Shown here in pieces: positions 54,962-63,446 of a stretch of 64,000 bases of DNA (position 1 is the first letter of the stretch; each line of letters starts with the position of its first letter). A program made the position numbers and the translations under genes. The stretch is from Candidatus Opimibacter skivensis (GTDB lineage: Bacteria; Bacteroidota; Bacteroidia; Chitinophagales; Saprospiraceae). Location: positions 248,001 to 312,000 of the forward strand of contig JADKGY010000029.1 in assembly GCA_016722045.1 (NCBI GenBank), given 5' to 3'. The notes below the pieces were generated by a model. The model was not told the origin of the DNA. It searched no databases and saw nothing but the letters and a program-made list of their open reading frames with translations.

Positions 54962-55192
54962 GGAGTGACGAATATCAAGCGCAGCGCAGATCCCGCCATA
55001 CGCAGTCATGAAGCGGGAACAAGTAACGAGTAACGAATATCAAGCGCAGCGAAGATCCCGCCATTACGAAGTCAATGAGCGGGAACGAATAACGAATATC
55101 AAGCGCAGCGAATACTTCGACTCCGCTCAGCACGGCGGATCCCGCCATTACGAAGTAAATAATGCGGGAAAGCAATTAGCAATTAGCAATTA
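54962..55192. repeat. Tandem degenerate ~60-nt repeats with heptamer ends
   Basis: The word TATCAAGCGCAGCG occurs at about 54973, 55038 and 55097, followed each time by GATCCCGCCAT text, a hairpin CCCGC/GCGGG and TAACGAATAACGAA-type heptamers. The block closes with three units of GCAATTA at 55172-55192. A short forward frame over this block (55008-55283) reads repeat sequence and is not counted as a gene. Confidence 0.8.
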
Positions 55193-55506
55193 TCTAAAAG
55201 TTGTTGACGAGCCAAAAATGCCAGGGGTTTTCGAAACGATGCGAAGCGAGATTGAGAAACACAGGGAAGAGAATTTTTCATAGGAATATTAACTTGGTAA
55301 GAGAAGGACATAGAAAAGAAAAATTCGAAGGGGCAAAAGCAGGTCGAAGCATGGGGTTTTAGGATTCACAGACAAATAAAATGAACCACTTAAGGAACTT
55401 AAGGTCACTTAAGGAACTTAAGGTCACTTAAGGAAGTCGCTTAGAAAATTTACGATTTTTGCTAACCTGAAGCACAGAAATTCTAGTCTCTTTTATGCCA
55501 TTTCAC
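55193..55506. repeat. Spacer with a 19-nt tandem repeat
   Basis: CACTTAAGGAACTTAAGGT repeats 2.4 times at about 55387-55432. The remaining 200 nt show no gene or clear signal apart from a stretch resembling the CAAGTCGAAGCAT words seen at 8900 and 58670. Confidence 0.75.
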
Positions 55507-55543
55507 TGTTTATTAATTCAAGCGTAGCTTGAATTAATAAACA
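55507..55543. repeat. 17-bp triloop hairpin
   Basis: A perfect stem TGTTTATTAATTCAAGC closes on loop GTA and its complementary arm. It is the first of several hairpins in this spacer that share the GC-NNN-GC closing. Confidence 0.9.
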
Positions 55544-55549
55544 CCATTC

Positions 55550-55671
55550 GTTAAGCTTAGGCTGTGCCTAAGCTTTCGCGTCTGCAAATTTCAGATTTGC
55601 GAAATAAGAAGCTTCGTCACGCAAAACAGAGTTTTGCAAACGCACAAGCGTAGGCGCAGCCTACGCTTAAC
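55550..55671. repeat. Composite inverted-repeat element, copy 2
   Basis: Left end hairpin (55550-55575) is identical to that of copy 1. The right end hairpin (55646-55671) is a variant in which AAGCTTAGGC has become AAGCGTAGGC with the matching change on the other arm. Internal hairpins GCAAAT/ATTTGC and GCAAAAC/GTTTTGC are present in swapped order compared with copy 1. Confidence 0.9.
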
Positions 55672-55679
55672 AAAGCTTT

Positions 55680-55706
55680 TTATTTGTGGCCTGCGGCCAC
55701 AAATAA
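55680..55706. repeat. 12-bp triloop hairpin
   Basis: Stem TTATTTGTGGCC with loop TGC. It follows the composite element and lies 170 nt upstream of the barrel-protein ATG. The remaining 170 nt contain no other visible feature. Confidence 0.88.
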
Positions 55707-55879
55707 TTGAATGTCTACCTGAAGTTGTCCAAACGATACAACCCTTCCACTTTAAATTAACCACTTCTCTCAACTACAATCATAAAACTTCCACCTCTTC
55801 GTTATATCAAAAGAGGGCACATCATTTATTTGCCCAACCGTTGTGCAATATTTTTAGTCTATCTATAAAATTTCAGATC

Positions 55880-56527
55880 ATGAAAACGACCAACTACTTA
55901 TTCATTCTCATTTTTTGTTTTATTCGCATTACGGCTGAAGCGCAATTATCATTCGGTGTCCGGGCGGCTTATGTAAAAGCCTGGATGGAATATGGTGATG
56001 CTGAAGTTCCTGATGGTGCGATCATTCATGTCCATAGGTACCAGGTAACTGGTCTGGTCAATTATGATTTATCGCAGCATCTCAGTATTGGACTCGAACC
56101 TGGATTCACACAACGTGGCGCAGCTTGTTTTCCGGGATGGATTGCCTTTTTGGGTGATACACGGCTTCTTCTGAATTATTTTGAATTACCGGTGATGGCT
56201 ACCTATAGATTCCCTGTTTTTAAAAATAAATATGAAGCTTACGGCAAAACGGGATTCGGTGTGTCAAAAGCACTTTCAGCATACCGTCGTATAAGCAATG
56301 CAGGGACAGGCAATCCACCAGACAAAAGAAAACTGGATATGGAGGATTCGAATCTGCGACAATGGGATAATGGATTCTACGGAGGTCTGGGCCTCGCCCG
56401 TAAATTGGGTAATAGTAGATTGTTCCTGGAGGCTGATTACTATCATGGCCTGCGAGATGTGGATATACTGAATACCTCGCGAAACAGAAGTATCCATATA
56501 GGTTTGGGTTACACGACGACTTTATAA
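55880..56527 (+). CDS. Outer-membrane beta-barrel protein
   Basis: 215 residues from ATG 55880 (MKTTNYLFILIFCFIRIT, signal ending EAQ). A longer frame to 55634 runs through the repeat spacer and is rejected. The body alternates amphipathic strands with glycines and aromatics (LSFGVRAAYVKAWMEYG; HLSIGLEPGFTQRGAAC; NGFYGGLGLARKLGNSRLFL) and ends in a final strand HIGLGYTTTL. This is the PorT-like OMP_b-brl_2 type common in Bacteroidota. Specific role unknown. Confidence 0.85.
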   Translation: MKTTNYLFILIFCFIRITAEAQLSFGVRAAYVKAWMEYGDAEVPDGAIIHVHRYQVTGLVNYDLSQHLSIGLEPGFTQRGAACFPGWIAFLGDTRLLLNYFELPVMATYRFPVFKNKYEAYGKTGFGVSKALSAYRRISNAGTGNPPDKRKLDMEDSNLRQWDNGFYGGLGLARKLGNSRLFLEADYYHGLRDVDILNTSRNRSIHIGLGYTTTL

Positions 56528-56707
56528 ACTTAGTGTTTAACGGGACTTTGGACATCCTGCAAATTTGATGGTCGCTCCTCAGTCATTTTGTTTATTTCGT
56601 ATTGGAACTGATCTATGGTTTTTTGCTTGCTGATTACACAATATTCAACTGCAAAAAACCGATATGTATATCTGGAATATTCCGAACCTCAAACCCAAAC
56701 AAAACTG

Positions 56708-57760
56708 ATGACCAAGTTAACCCTCCTGATTAATGGCCTGATGTTGCTGTTAATTACTTCTACCCAGGCCCAAAAAAAGGCGCCAATAGTTCCAAAAGCT
56801 AACTATAACATTGCTAACCGCTTCGCCGTCAAAGGCGATGGTCCGTGGGATTATCTCGTCTCTGATGATGAGACTGACAGGTTGTTTGTTTCCCATGGCG
56901 GCATTACACAAGTCGTAGACAGCAATACAGGCGAACTATTGGGTACGATTCCGAATACAAAGGGTGTCCATGGTATTACAATAGACCAGATCGATCAGAA
57001 AGCATTCATATCCTGCGGCAGAGATACGTCTGTATCAATTGTGGATATCTCCTCCTATGCATTATTGTCAAAAATAAAAGTGACAGGTGTCAATCCGGAC
57101 GCTATTCTCTATGATAAATTTTCAAACAAAGTATTTGTATTTAATGCCCGGTCAGGCAACGTCACTGTGATTGACGTCCCTACTGAAACAGTGGACAGCA
57201 CGATCATCTCTCTTTCCGGAAAACCTGAATTTGCAGTGACGGACGGTAAAGGAAAAATCTATGTCAACATTATGGACAAGGCGATGGTGGCTGTGATTGA
57301 TCCCATAACCATGAGTGTGATCAATGAATGGTCATTAGCTCCTGGTACCGGTCCTACGGGATTGGCACTGGACAATGTTACACACAGGTTGTTTTCGGTG
57401 TGTAACAATAAAATGATGGTCATCCTCAATGCGACGACTGGTGCTTTCGTTGATACTGTGGCTATCGGAGGAAATCCTGATGGCTGTGTATTTGATCCGT
57501 TCTCCAAAAGAGCATACAGTTCCAATGGAGAAGGTACATTGACTGTCGTTCAGGAAGATAAGGGTGATAAATTTCGTATCCTCGCAACACTCGAAACGCA
57601 TAAAGATGCCCGCACCATTTGTCTTCATGCCAAAACACATCACCTGTATCTTCCCTATGCTGAATATGGAGACATTCCTCCAGCTACAAAAACAACTCCA
57701 AACCCGAAGGCTCCGCTCAAGCCGGGTACGTTTACAATACTTGATATATCGCCGATTTGA
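56708..57760 (+). CDS. YncE-like secreted beta-propeller protein
   Basis: 350 residues from ATG 56708 (MTKLTLLINGLMLLLIT), signal ending TQAQ. The propeller blades carry the 40-residue YVTN-type pattern: DYLVSDDETDRLFVSHGGIT, GKIYVNIMDKAMVAVIDPIT, VFDPFSKRAYSSNGEGTLTV. Such periplasmic propellers bind DNA or act in stress responses in other bacteria, but the role here cannot be assigned. It is followed by a composite repeat and a symmetrical terminator-like hairpin. Confidence 0.87.
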   Translation: MTKLTLLINGLMLLLITSTQAQKKAPIVPKANYNIANRFAVKGDGPWDYLVSDDETDRLFVSHGGITQVVDSNTGELLGTIPNTKGVHGITIDQIDQKAFISCGRDTSVSIVDISSYALLSKIKVTGVNPDAILYDKFSNKVFVFNARSGNVTVIDVPTETVDSTIISLSGKPEFAVTDGKGKIYVNIMDKAMVAVIDPITMSVINEWSLAPGTGPTGLALDNVTHRLFSVCNNKMMVILNATTGAFVDTVAIGGNPDGCVFDPFSKRAYSSNGEGTLTVVQEDKGDKFRILATLETHKDARTICLHAKTHHLYLPYAEYGDIPPATKTTPNPKAPLKPGTFTILDISPI

Positions 57761-57762
57761 TG

Positions 57763-57825
57763 TTTCATTTCGCAAATCTGAAATTTGCTGACGCACAAGC
57801 TTAGGCACAGCCTAAGCTTAACGGT
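57763..57825. repeat. Composite element half-copy, 63 nt identical to 9070-9132
   Basis: It starts 3 nt after the stop of the propeller gene. It holds the GCAAAT/ATTTGC hairpin and the AAGCTTAGGC triloop hairpin (57797-57822) of copy 1, without the left half. Confidence 0.93.
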
Positions 57826-57829
57826 GTAT

Positions 57830-57862
57830 GTTTTTTATGCAAGCATTGCTTGCATAAAAAAA
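57830..57862. terminator. Bidirectional terminator-like hairpin
   Basis: A 15-bp perfect stem starting GTTTTTTATGCAAGC closes on loop ATT, so T6 and A6 flank an 8-bp core. It sits between convergent genes (propeller on +, HsdR_N protein on -), the expected place for a two-way terminator. Confidence 0.75.
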
Positions 57863-58006
57863 CTTTAATACGTCAAAAAAATAAATCGTTAGGCGTAGGT
57901 TAACCTACGTCTGTGCGTCAGCAAGGCTGTGCCTTGCATAGTAAGATATTCAAGGCGCAGCCTTGAACACGCCAGAACGTCGGTCAACCGGCGCTCAACA
58001 TTAGAA
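57863..58006. repeat. Series of triloop hairpins before the HsdR_N gene end
   Basis: In order: palindrome CGTAGGTTAACCTACG (about 57894-57909), GCAAGGC-TGT-GCCTTGC (about 57922-57938), CAAGGC-GCA-GCCTTG (about 57951-57965) and a short GGTCAACC element. All use G-C closing pairs with small loops as in the other composite elements. Confidence 0.75.
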
Positions 58007-58468
58007 TTATTTGAATAGGGGGAGTTCATTTTGCCAGACAAAACCTTTCACTTCATCATCGATCTGAAAACAATAATGTTCACTTCCATTGCTGACCAGT
58101 GAATAAGGAATCTGCAGTTTCATATTGTATTGTGCGATTTGGTCAAATACAGCTTGTTGAATTTTTATACCCGGCGCTTTAAATTCGGCAAGCAAGATCG
58201 GATGAGTTGATTTTTCAAAAATGACAAGATCAAAGCGGCGAGGCATGCCATTGATATTGAACAGACGCTCCACAGAAATTAATTTGGGATTCACCTTCAT
58301 GATGTTGATGAAATAGGTGATCCATAGTTGTCGCACTATTTCTTCGGGATTGGTTTTTATAAATTTCTTTCTGACCGGATCAAGTACCTGCAACTGCCCC
58401 TTGTGATCACGGCTGTACTTCAAAGACGATTGAAGTGAAAGAAGATCAATGCCAGGTAATGAAATCAT
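58007..58468 (-). CDS. Single-domain HsdR N-terminal (PD-(D/E)xK) protein
   Basis: 153 residues. EEIVRQLWITYFINIMKVNP is followed by PRRFDLVIFEKSTHPILLAE and then FKAPGIKIQQAVFDQIAQYN. The Asp of RFDLVIF and the E-x-K of LAEFKAP are the metal-binding residues of the HSDR_N_2 nuclease fold found at the start of type I restriction R subunits. No helicase or methylase part exists and no hsd genes are near, so it is not a type I system. Stand-alone forms beside holA are seen in many Bacteroidota, which suggests a housekeeping DNA-processing role. Confidence 0.88.
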   Translation of the reverse strand: MISLPGIDLLSLQSSLKYSRDHKGQLQVLDPVRKKFIKTNPEEIVRQLWITYFINIMKVNPKLISVERLFNINGMPRRFDLVIFEKSTHPILLAEFKAPGIKIQQAVFDQIAQYNMKLQIPYSLVSNGSEHYCFQIDDEVKGFVWQNELPLFK

Positions 58469-58472
58469 TCAG

Positions 58473-58514
58473 GTGAGTAGTGAAAAGTGAATAGTGAATA
58501 GTGAATAGTGAATA
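58473..58514. repeat. Heptanucleotide array (GTGAATA)6
   Basis: Units GTGAGTA, GTGAAAA and four GTGAATA. It begins 5 nt upstream of the HsdR_N start codon, an exception to the stop-codon position of the other arrays. A pair of interlocked short inverted repeats (TAGTTCT/AGAACTA and CTCAGACT/AGTCTGAG) follows at about 58514-58550. Confidence 0.92.
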
Positions 58515-58550
58515 TAGTTCTACTCAGACTAGAACTATAAAGTCTGAGAA

Positions 58551-58687
58551 ATTATTTTTTTCATTTATGATAGCAATTCTTCTTAAAAGTGGGCGTCTTG
58601 CGGCAAAGTTGGGGGCGAAATCAAAAGTCCCCTGGTTGCTGAGCTGTAGCATATGGTTGCGGACTGGCAAGTCGAAGCATAAGGGAT
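58551..58687. repeat. Interspersed repeat containing AGTCCCCTGGTTGCTGAG
   Basis: The word at 58627-58644 matches 25550-25567; CATATGGTTG and GGCAAGTCGAAGCAT match text at 8900. The right end, GGGATTTAGGGGC, gives holA its TAA stop (minus strand) and recurs at 59758-59770 at the 5' side of holA. Confidence 0.75.
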
Positions 58688-59719
58688 TTAGGGGCCATCC
58701 ACAAACTCCGGCACATAATCAGGATGCATCAGATGCCCTATCAATTCAATCGTCAATGCACGATCATCTTTGTGTGGCCAATTCCAACCCTTCGCTTTCA
58801 TATCATACACATGAAGCCATCCGATACATCTCTCCAGTGTCTCAGGTGAATATTTTTTTGCAGCATTTTTATAATTTCTGACCATGTATGGCGACTTCAT
58901 ACCCAGGGCTTCAGCTATCGTATTGTCATCCGCATTGATCATAGATCTGGTCACATAGATCTTCGTATAGTATCCTGCCAGTAATGCGACGAGCCCGATG
59001 ATACTATAGCCTTTTTGCTCTGCGATCATGGCACCGATCTTCATGGTCTTGCCGACGTTGCCGGATTCAAGTGCATTTTGCAATTCAAATACATTGTACT
59101 CCCTGCTCAGACCGACATGATCAAGGATTTCCATTTTTGTAATCGAAACACCCGGCTTTGCATTCATTGCCAGTTTTTGCATTTCCGGAAACAGGACGGA
59201 TATTTCATTACCGATCAATTCGACCATTGCATCTGCCGCATCATGGTCAAGCTTGATTTTCAATTCTGCCGCCGTCTCCAAAATCCATGGCAGCACATCA
59301 GCATCTTTCAATTTGTCCGCCGCGAGGATGAAGCCATTCTTTTTTATTCCGTCATATAATTTTGTTCGCTTATCCAGTGATTTGCCTTTGTAACAAAGCA
59401 CAAGGATGCTTGAAGGAATAGGTTTATGCGCAAACGTTTCGAGTTCCAGTATACCATCCAATTGTTGTGCCTCACGGACGACCACAAGTCGGCGCGATGC
59501 CATCATCGGGAAGAGCATCAATTGCTCCATGATGTATTTCGCATCACAATCCGCGCCATATAGAATCTGCTGATCAAATACTTTCTCATGCTCCTGGAGA
59601 ACATTATGTTCCAGAAAAGCTGAGGCTTCATCAATCAGATAGGATTCTTCGCCGTGCAACAAATACACAGGATAGAATTTACCCGATTTGATTTCCTTTT
59701 TTAATTTCTCGAATGACAT
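58688..59719 (-). CDS. holA: DNA polymerase III delta subunit HolA
   Basis: 343 residues from an internal ATG at 59719 (MSFEKLKKEIKSGKFYPVYL). Markers are LLHGEESYLIDEASAFLE, QQILYGADCDAKYIMEQL, LMLFPMMASRRLVVVREAQQL, LVLCYKGKSLDKRTKLYDGI and REYNVFELQNALESG. It opens the sliding clamp as part of the clamp loader. It is read in frame from the upstream flippase, because the spacer has no stop in that frame; I believe it is normally a separate protein. The stop is provided by a spacer repeat (GCCCCTAAATCCCT). Confidence 0.9.
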   Translation of the reverse strand: MSFEKLKKEIKSGKFYPVYLLHGEESYLIDEASAFLEHNVLQEHEKVFDQQILYGADCDAKYIMEQLMLFPMMASRRLVVVREAQQLDGILELETFAHKPIPSSILVLCYKGKSLDKRTKLYDGIKKNGFILAADKLKDADVLPWILETAAELKIKLDHDAADAMVELIGNEISVLFPEMQKLAMNAKPGVSITKMEILDHVGLSREYNVFELQNALESGNVGKTMKIGAMIAEQKGYSIIGLVALLAGYYTKIYVTRSMINADDNTIAEALGMKSPYMVRNYKNAAKKYSPETLERCIGWLHVYDMKAKGWNWPHKDDRALTIELIGHLMHPDYVPEFVDGP

Positions 59720-61261
59720 GATTAAATCTAAATAAACCAGTTTATAAGTCCCCTTCAGGGATTTAGGGGCAAAAATCCGCAATCCCTTCACTCTTCCCAG
59801 CGCCATCTCAATCCATTGATTAATATCCGTTGAAATATGAAACTTCCAGATGGCTAAACCATAGAGAAGTAAAAACAATCCACCTTTGTAGATAATCGTG
59901 ATGAAAGGGCTATGTGAGACCGGTAACCATGAGCAAAGAATCCAGGCCGCAACTCCAAACGTAATGACAGGTATTAACCGCATACTCAATGGCTGGAAAT
60001 CAAATTTGATATTGATATAAATCAATTTCATAAGGTTGAACAGGAAGAAAGATAGACAGGTAGCCATCCCCGCTCCTACCATACCATATTGAGGTATCAA
60101 AATAAGATTGGCAATAATATTTGTAATCGCCAGGAATAAAGTGAGGAATAAATTAAACCTGTAGAATTTGGAATAGGTAATGATTTCATTGTTTACCCCT
60201 GTCATCATGTCCCATACTTGTGCCAGCCCCAAAAAGAAAACAACATAGGACCCTTCACGCATCACTTCCGGATGTGGCATGATATCAAATACAAATGGCA
60301 GAATCGTCCAGATCAAAAGGAAAATACCTACGCCGATAATCGTCATATTGAGAGATGATTTCCGATATAGAGATTTAAGTTCGGCCATATCATTTTTCTC
60401 AATGTATTGAGCTATCATGGGTCCGGAGATCGCCGATAATGCACGCATTGGCTTTCCGATCACGTCCGAGACAGCCCATGCAATAGCATACAATCCACTG
60501 GCTGCAAATTGTATCATACTGGCCACCATCAAACCATCAATCCTGAATGCAATCTGGCTTCCTATCGTGGATAAAATACTAAAGCCGGAAAACCTGGAGT
60601 AGGATTTCAAACCCTCTTTATCATCAAGAATTTCGGGTCGCGATAATTTCCATTTGCCCAGCAATAGAAGATACCAGAACATACCTATCATACCGAGCGA
60701 AAAAGAAAGGACAACACCTATGACAATTCCTTCAGCGTTGATCCAGCCCTGAAGGAATATCAGAATAATAAGTGGTAGTGTGATTTTAATAGCCAGGTTT
60801 TCAAACAAAGCAGGAACTACAATCCGCCTGAAATTTGAAATATACCGACCTAATAAATTGGTGAAGGCAACACAAAAGGTCAACGGAATAATATAAATAA
60901 TGAAGTCCTCGTATAATTTGTTCTGATCATGAAAAACATAACGGATCAACAGTTTATCTAAAAATGGAAATAAGATGAGGAACATAATATACCCAGCTCC
61001 GGCAACAATTAAAAGCCATGTCAGAAATCCCTTGTCTCCTATTCCTTCAACATTGAATTTTGGAAAATATCGAACAGCAGCTGTAGGACTCCCAAGCAGA
61101 ACCAGGATAGAAGCTATTACAGAAGCATCGTAAAGTGCTCTGAAAAGACCCACCATTTCAAGCGCCTTGGGATATATAAAGAGCGTACTGATCACGCCTA
61201 ATCCAACCCCGACGATGCTGATGACACTGAATTTAAATCCTTGTCTCTTGATTACACCCAT
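59720..61261 (-). CDS. Polysaccharide flippase (Wzx/MATE-like), open into holA
   Basis: 514 codons from ATG 61261 until the holA ATG, with no stop between. Twelve to fourteen hydrophobic helices and the family phrases GVGLGVISTLFIYPKALEM, GLYAIAWAVSDVIGKPM and AGMATCLSFFLFNLMKLIY fit the oligosaccharide flippase group. It should move lipid-linked sugar repeat units across the inner membrane. The protein part ends near KGLRIF; after it come APKSLKGTYKLVYLDLI, which is translated spacer repeat. One extra C in the CCCC run at 59765-59768 would restore a stop at once. It follows the aminotransferase gene by 18 nt. Confidence 0.85.
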
Positions 61262-61279
61262 GTAAAAGTTACTGGTCTG

Positions 61280-62407
61280 TTAGGTTGAAAAAAAATCCTG
61301 TATATGATTGCAGATATATTCCTGCTGAGCTTCCGTTAGTTCAGGATACATGGGCAAAGAAACAACTTCTTCACTTGCTTTCTCTGATTGAGGACAATTT
61401 GTAACTATTTTTAACTGCTCCGTAGTCACTTTTAACTTTGAAAGTGAAATCGGATAATGTATACCTGTTTCAATAGAATGCTTAGCAAGGTATTTCATCA
61501 GATCATCTCGTTTGCTCTTTGGTACTCTGATCACAAATAAATGATATACACTTTTACTTTGATCATTGATGACCGGCACAGTAATCTGTTCAATATCTTC
61601 CAAAAGCTGAATGTACCTGTTTGCAATTTCAAATCTGCGCTTATTCCATTCTCTGAGATGTGCAAGCTTCACGGATAGAACTGCGGCTTGTAATGAATCC
61701 ATCCGACTGTTGCGCCCGACGATCTCATGATCGTATTTACTCGTCCGGCCATGGTTGGCTATTTTAAAAGCCAGATTATATAGTTGCTCATCATTTGTAG
61801 TGATCGCTCCGGCATCACCGTATGCTCCCAGATTTTTTCCGGGATAAAAACTAAATGAGCCCATGTGGCCGATACTCCCCGCGATCTGTCCATTGTATTC
61901 TGCACCATGAGCCTGGGCTGCATCCTCTATCACATAAAAATTATTCACACCGGCCAACAACATCAAAGGATGCATGTCCGCCATTTGCCCATATAGATGC
62001 ACAGGTATAATGGCCTTTGTCTTTTCGGTCATGACCGCTTCAACATTCCTGGCATCCATTGTGTACCGGATTGGATCAATATCGCATAACACTGGCGTAG
62101 CTCCTATATTGCATACGGCTTCGAGGGTGGCTACAAATGAGAATGCAGGGATAATCACTTCATCTCCCTTTCCAATGCCAAGAGCAGCAAGCGCTATCTC
62201 AAGCGAGTCTGTTCCATTTGCGCAAGGAACACAATATGGAACATTACTAAAGCCTGCGAATTTGATTGCAAATTTTTTGACTTCTTCTCCGCCGATAAAT
62301 CTTCCGCTGTGTATGACTCCGGATATCGCATCATCCATTTCACTCTGTATGGAATAATACTGCGCGACAAGATCGACAAGAGGAATGTGTTTTGAAAGAC
62401 TACTCAT
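61280..62407 (-). CDS. DegT/DnrJ/EryC1/StrS-family sugar aminotransferase
   Basis: 375 residues. PLVDLVAQYYSIQSEMDDAI, GTDSLEIALAALGIGKGDEV, DIDPIRYTMD, VIEDAAQAHGAEYNG and GSFSFYPGKNLGAYGDAGA are the usual motifs. The lysine of FYPGKN binds PLP, and the GRNSRMDSLQAAVLSVKL segment closes the site. It transfers an amino group to a UDP- or dTDP-keto-sugar. With the Gfo/Idh dehydrogenase and the acyltransferase nearby, a diamino-uronic acid or similar N-acetylated amino sugar route (WbpB-D-E-like) is a reasonable guess. Confidence 0.93.
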   Translation of the reverse strand: MSSLSKHIPLVDLVAQYYSIQSEMDDAISGVIHSGRFIGGEEVKKFAIKFAGFSNVPYCVPCANGTDSLEIALAALGIGKGDEVIIPAFSFVATLEAVCNIGATPVLCDIDPIRYTMDARNVEAVMTEKTKAIIPVHLYGQMADMHPLMLLAGVNNFYVIEDAAQAHGAEYNGQIAGSIGHMGSFSFYPGKNLGAYGDAGAITTNDEQLYNLAFKIANHGRTSKYDHEIVGRNSRMDSLQAAVLSVKLAHLREWNKRRFEIANRYIQLLEDIEQITVPVINDQSKSVYHLFVIRVPKSKRDDLMKYLAKHSIETGIHYPISLSKLKVTTEQLKIVTNCPQSEKASEEVVSLPMYPELTEAQQEYICNHIQDFFST

Positions 62408-62629
62408 GATTAACTAGCTCTTTTATTCTCTCGCAAAGACGCAAAGACGCAAAGCAATTTTCGATTCACCATTGAAAATAAATCTTAATAAATCATAACT
62501 CATCTTAATCAATCCGCGTCCTCTTTTTACCCCTGCACTTTTGTAAAGTGCTTCCGCGGAGTTCTACGCAACCCCGGGGAATAAAAAGGTTGAACTATGG
62601 AATTGAATCTTACTTATTGTATTTTGCTT
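62408..62629. other. Spacer between aminotransferase and acyltransferase genes
   Basis: 222 nt. It has GCAAAGAC repeats (about 62437-62455), an ACCCCGGGGAAT word similar to the palindrome at 25427, and AT-rich text. No gene is visible. The spacer breaks the tight operon here, so a second promoter is possible. Confidence 0.5.
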
Positions 62630-62685
62630 ATTGCTTATTGCCTATTGCTCATTGCCTATTGCCTATTGCCTATTCCCTATTGGCC
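62630..62685. repeat. Heptanucleotide array (ATTGCCT)8 overlapping a gene end
   Basis: Eight units, some degenerate. The last 16 nt lie inside the acyltransferase gene: its final codons (Ala-Asn-Arg-Glu) and TAG stop are made of array units read on the minus strand. Confidence 0.93.
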
Positions 62686-63446
62686 TTCATTTCCAACAGA
62701 CTATTCGGATGTTCTTTAAGAAATTCATTGATCTCCATCATCGCCGGGTTTTCAGATTTAGTATGATTCTTTATACCGGATTTGAAAATTGATTCCATTT
62801 CCTCTACTTGTTCTTCTGTCATGCCTCCTCGCTCTGCACCTAATCTGTTGAAGCGATGAATACGTGCAGGATTTCCGGCGACAAGAGAATACGGAAGAAT
62901 ATCTTTTGTAACCACAGTCTGCATTCCTACCATAACCCTGGTACCGATATGCATCCGTTGATGCACTGTTGCCCCCAAACCAAAATTTGAAAATTCACCA
63001 ATCACAACACGTCCGCCTAATAATACTCCGGCACTGAGGATCGCCCCCCGGCCAAGAAAACAATCATGGGCGATGTAACATTTATTCATGACATACACCT
63101 TGTCATTAATACATGTCTCCGGATAATAGAAAGGTGAATTAACACATGAGAATTCCCTGATCGTGACTTCATTGTGAATATTGACCCAGCTATCTGCAAT
63201 AAGCACATCGCCTTTCGCGCCCATCTCACCTACTGAACCGATGACAACATATGGATAAAGATGATTGTGATTGCCAAGCCGCACATTATTCTCGATATAC
63301 ACGCCGGTATCAATGATATTGTGATCACCTATTTCAATATTGCCTTTCAATACAGCATTGGGTCCGATACGATTGCCCCGGCCCATCCGGATCTCTCCTT
63401 CAAGGATAGCTGTGGGATGTATGATATTATCGTGGCTGGATTCCAT
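62670..63446 (-). CDS. LpxA-family acyltransferase with left-handed beta-helix
   Basis: 258 residues from ATG 63446; a longer frame would begin with TTG. Hexapeptide repeats run through residues 10-190 (IIHPTAILEGEIRMGRGNRI; VLKGNIEIGDHNIIDTGVYI; AILSAGVLLGGRVVIGEFSN). The tail (NRLGAERGGMTEEQVEEMES) matches the C-terminal helices of LpxA. LpxA proper adds the first acyl chain to UDP-GlcNAc. The catalytic-site histidine could be that of MNKCYIAHDCFLG. In this operon it may instead acylate a sugar for surface polysaccharide. Its start overlaps the upstream gene end by 20 nt. Confidence 0.85.
   Translation of the reverse strand: MESSHDNIIHPTAILEGEIRMGRGNRIGPNAVLKGNIEIGDHNIIDTGVYIENNVRLGNHNHLYPYVVIGSVGEMGAKGDVLIADSWVNIHNEVTIREFSCVNSPFYYPETCINDKVYVMNKCYIAHDCFLGRGAILSAGVLLGGRVVIGEFSNFGLGATVHQRMHIGTRVMVGMQTVVTKDILPYSLVAGNPARIHRFNRLGAERGGMTEEQVEEMESIFKSGIKNHTKSENPAMMEINEFLKEHPNSLLEMKANRE

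Noticed and set aside
55008..55283. 91-codon forward frame after the 815-residue gene
   Set aside because: Most of it translates the TATCAAGCGCAGCG repeats; no start signal and no family features.
55634..55879. 82-codon extension of the outer-membrane barrel protein
   Set aside because: It reads through the composite hairpin element; the ATG at 55880 directly precedes a clean signal peptide.
58007..58468. Type I restriction-modification system
   Set aside because: Only a single HsdR N-terminal domain exists; no helicase, hsdM or hsdS is nearby.
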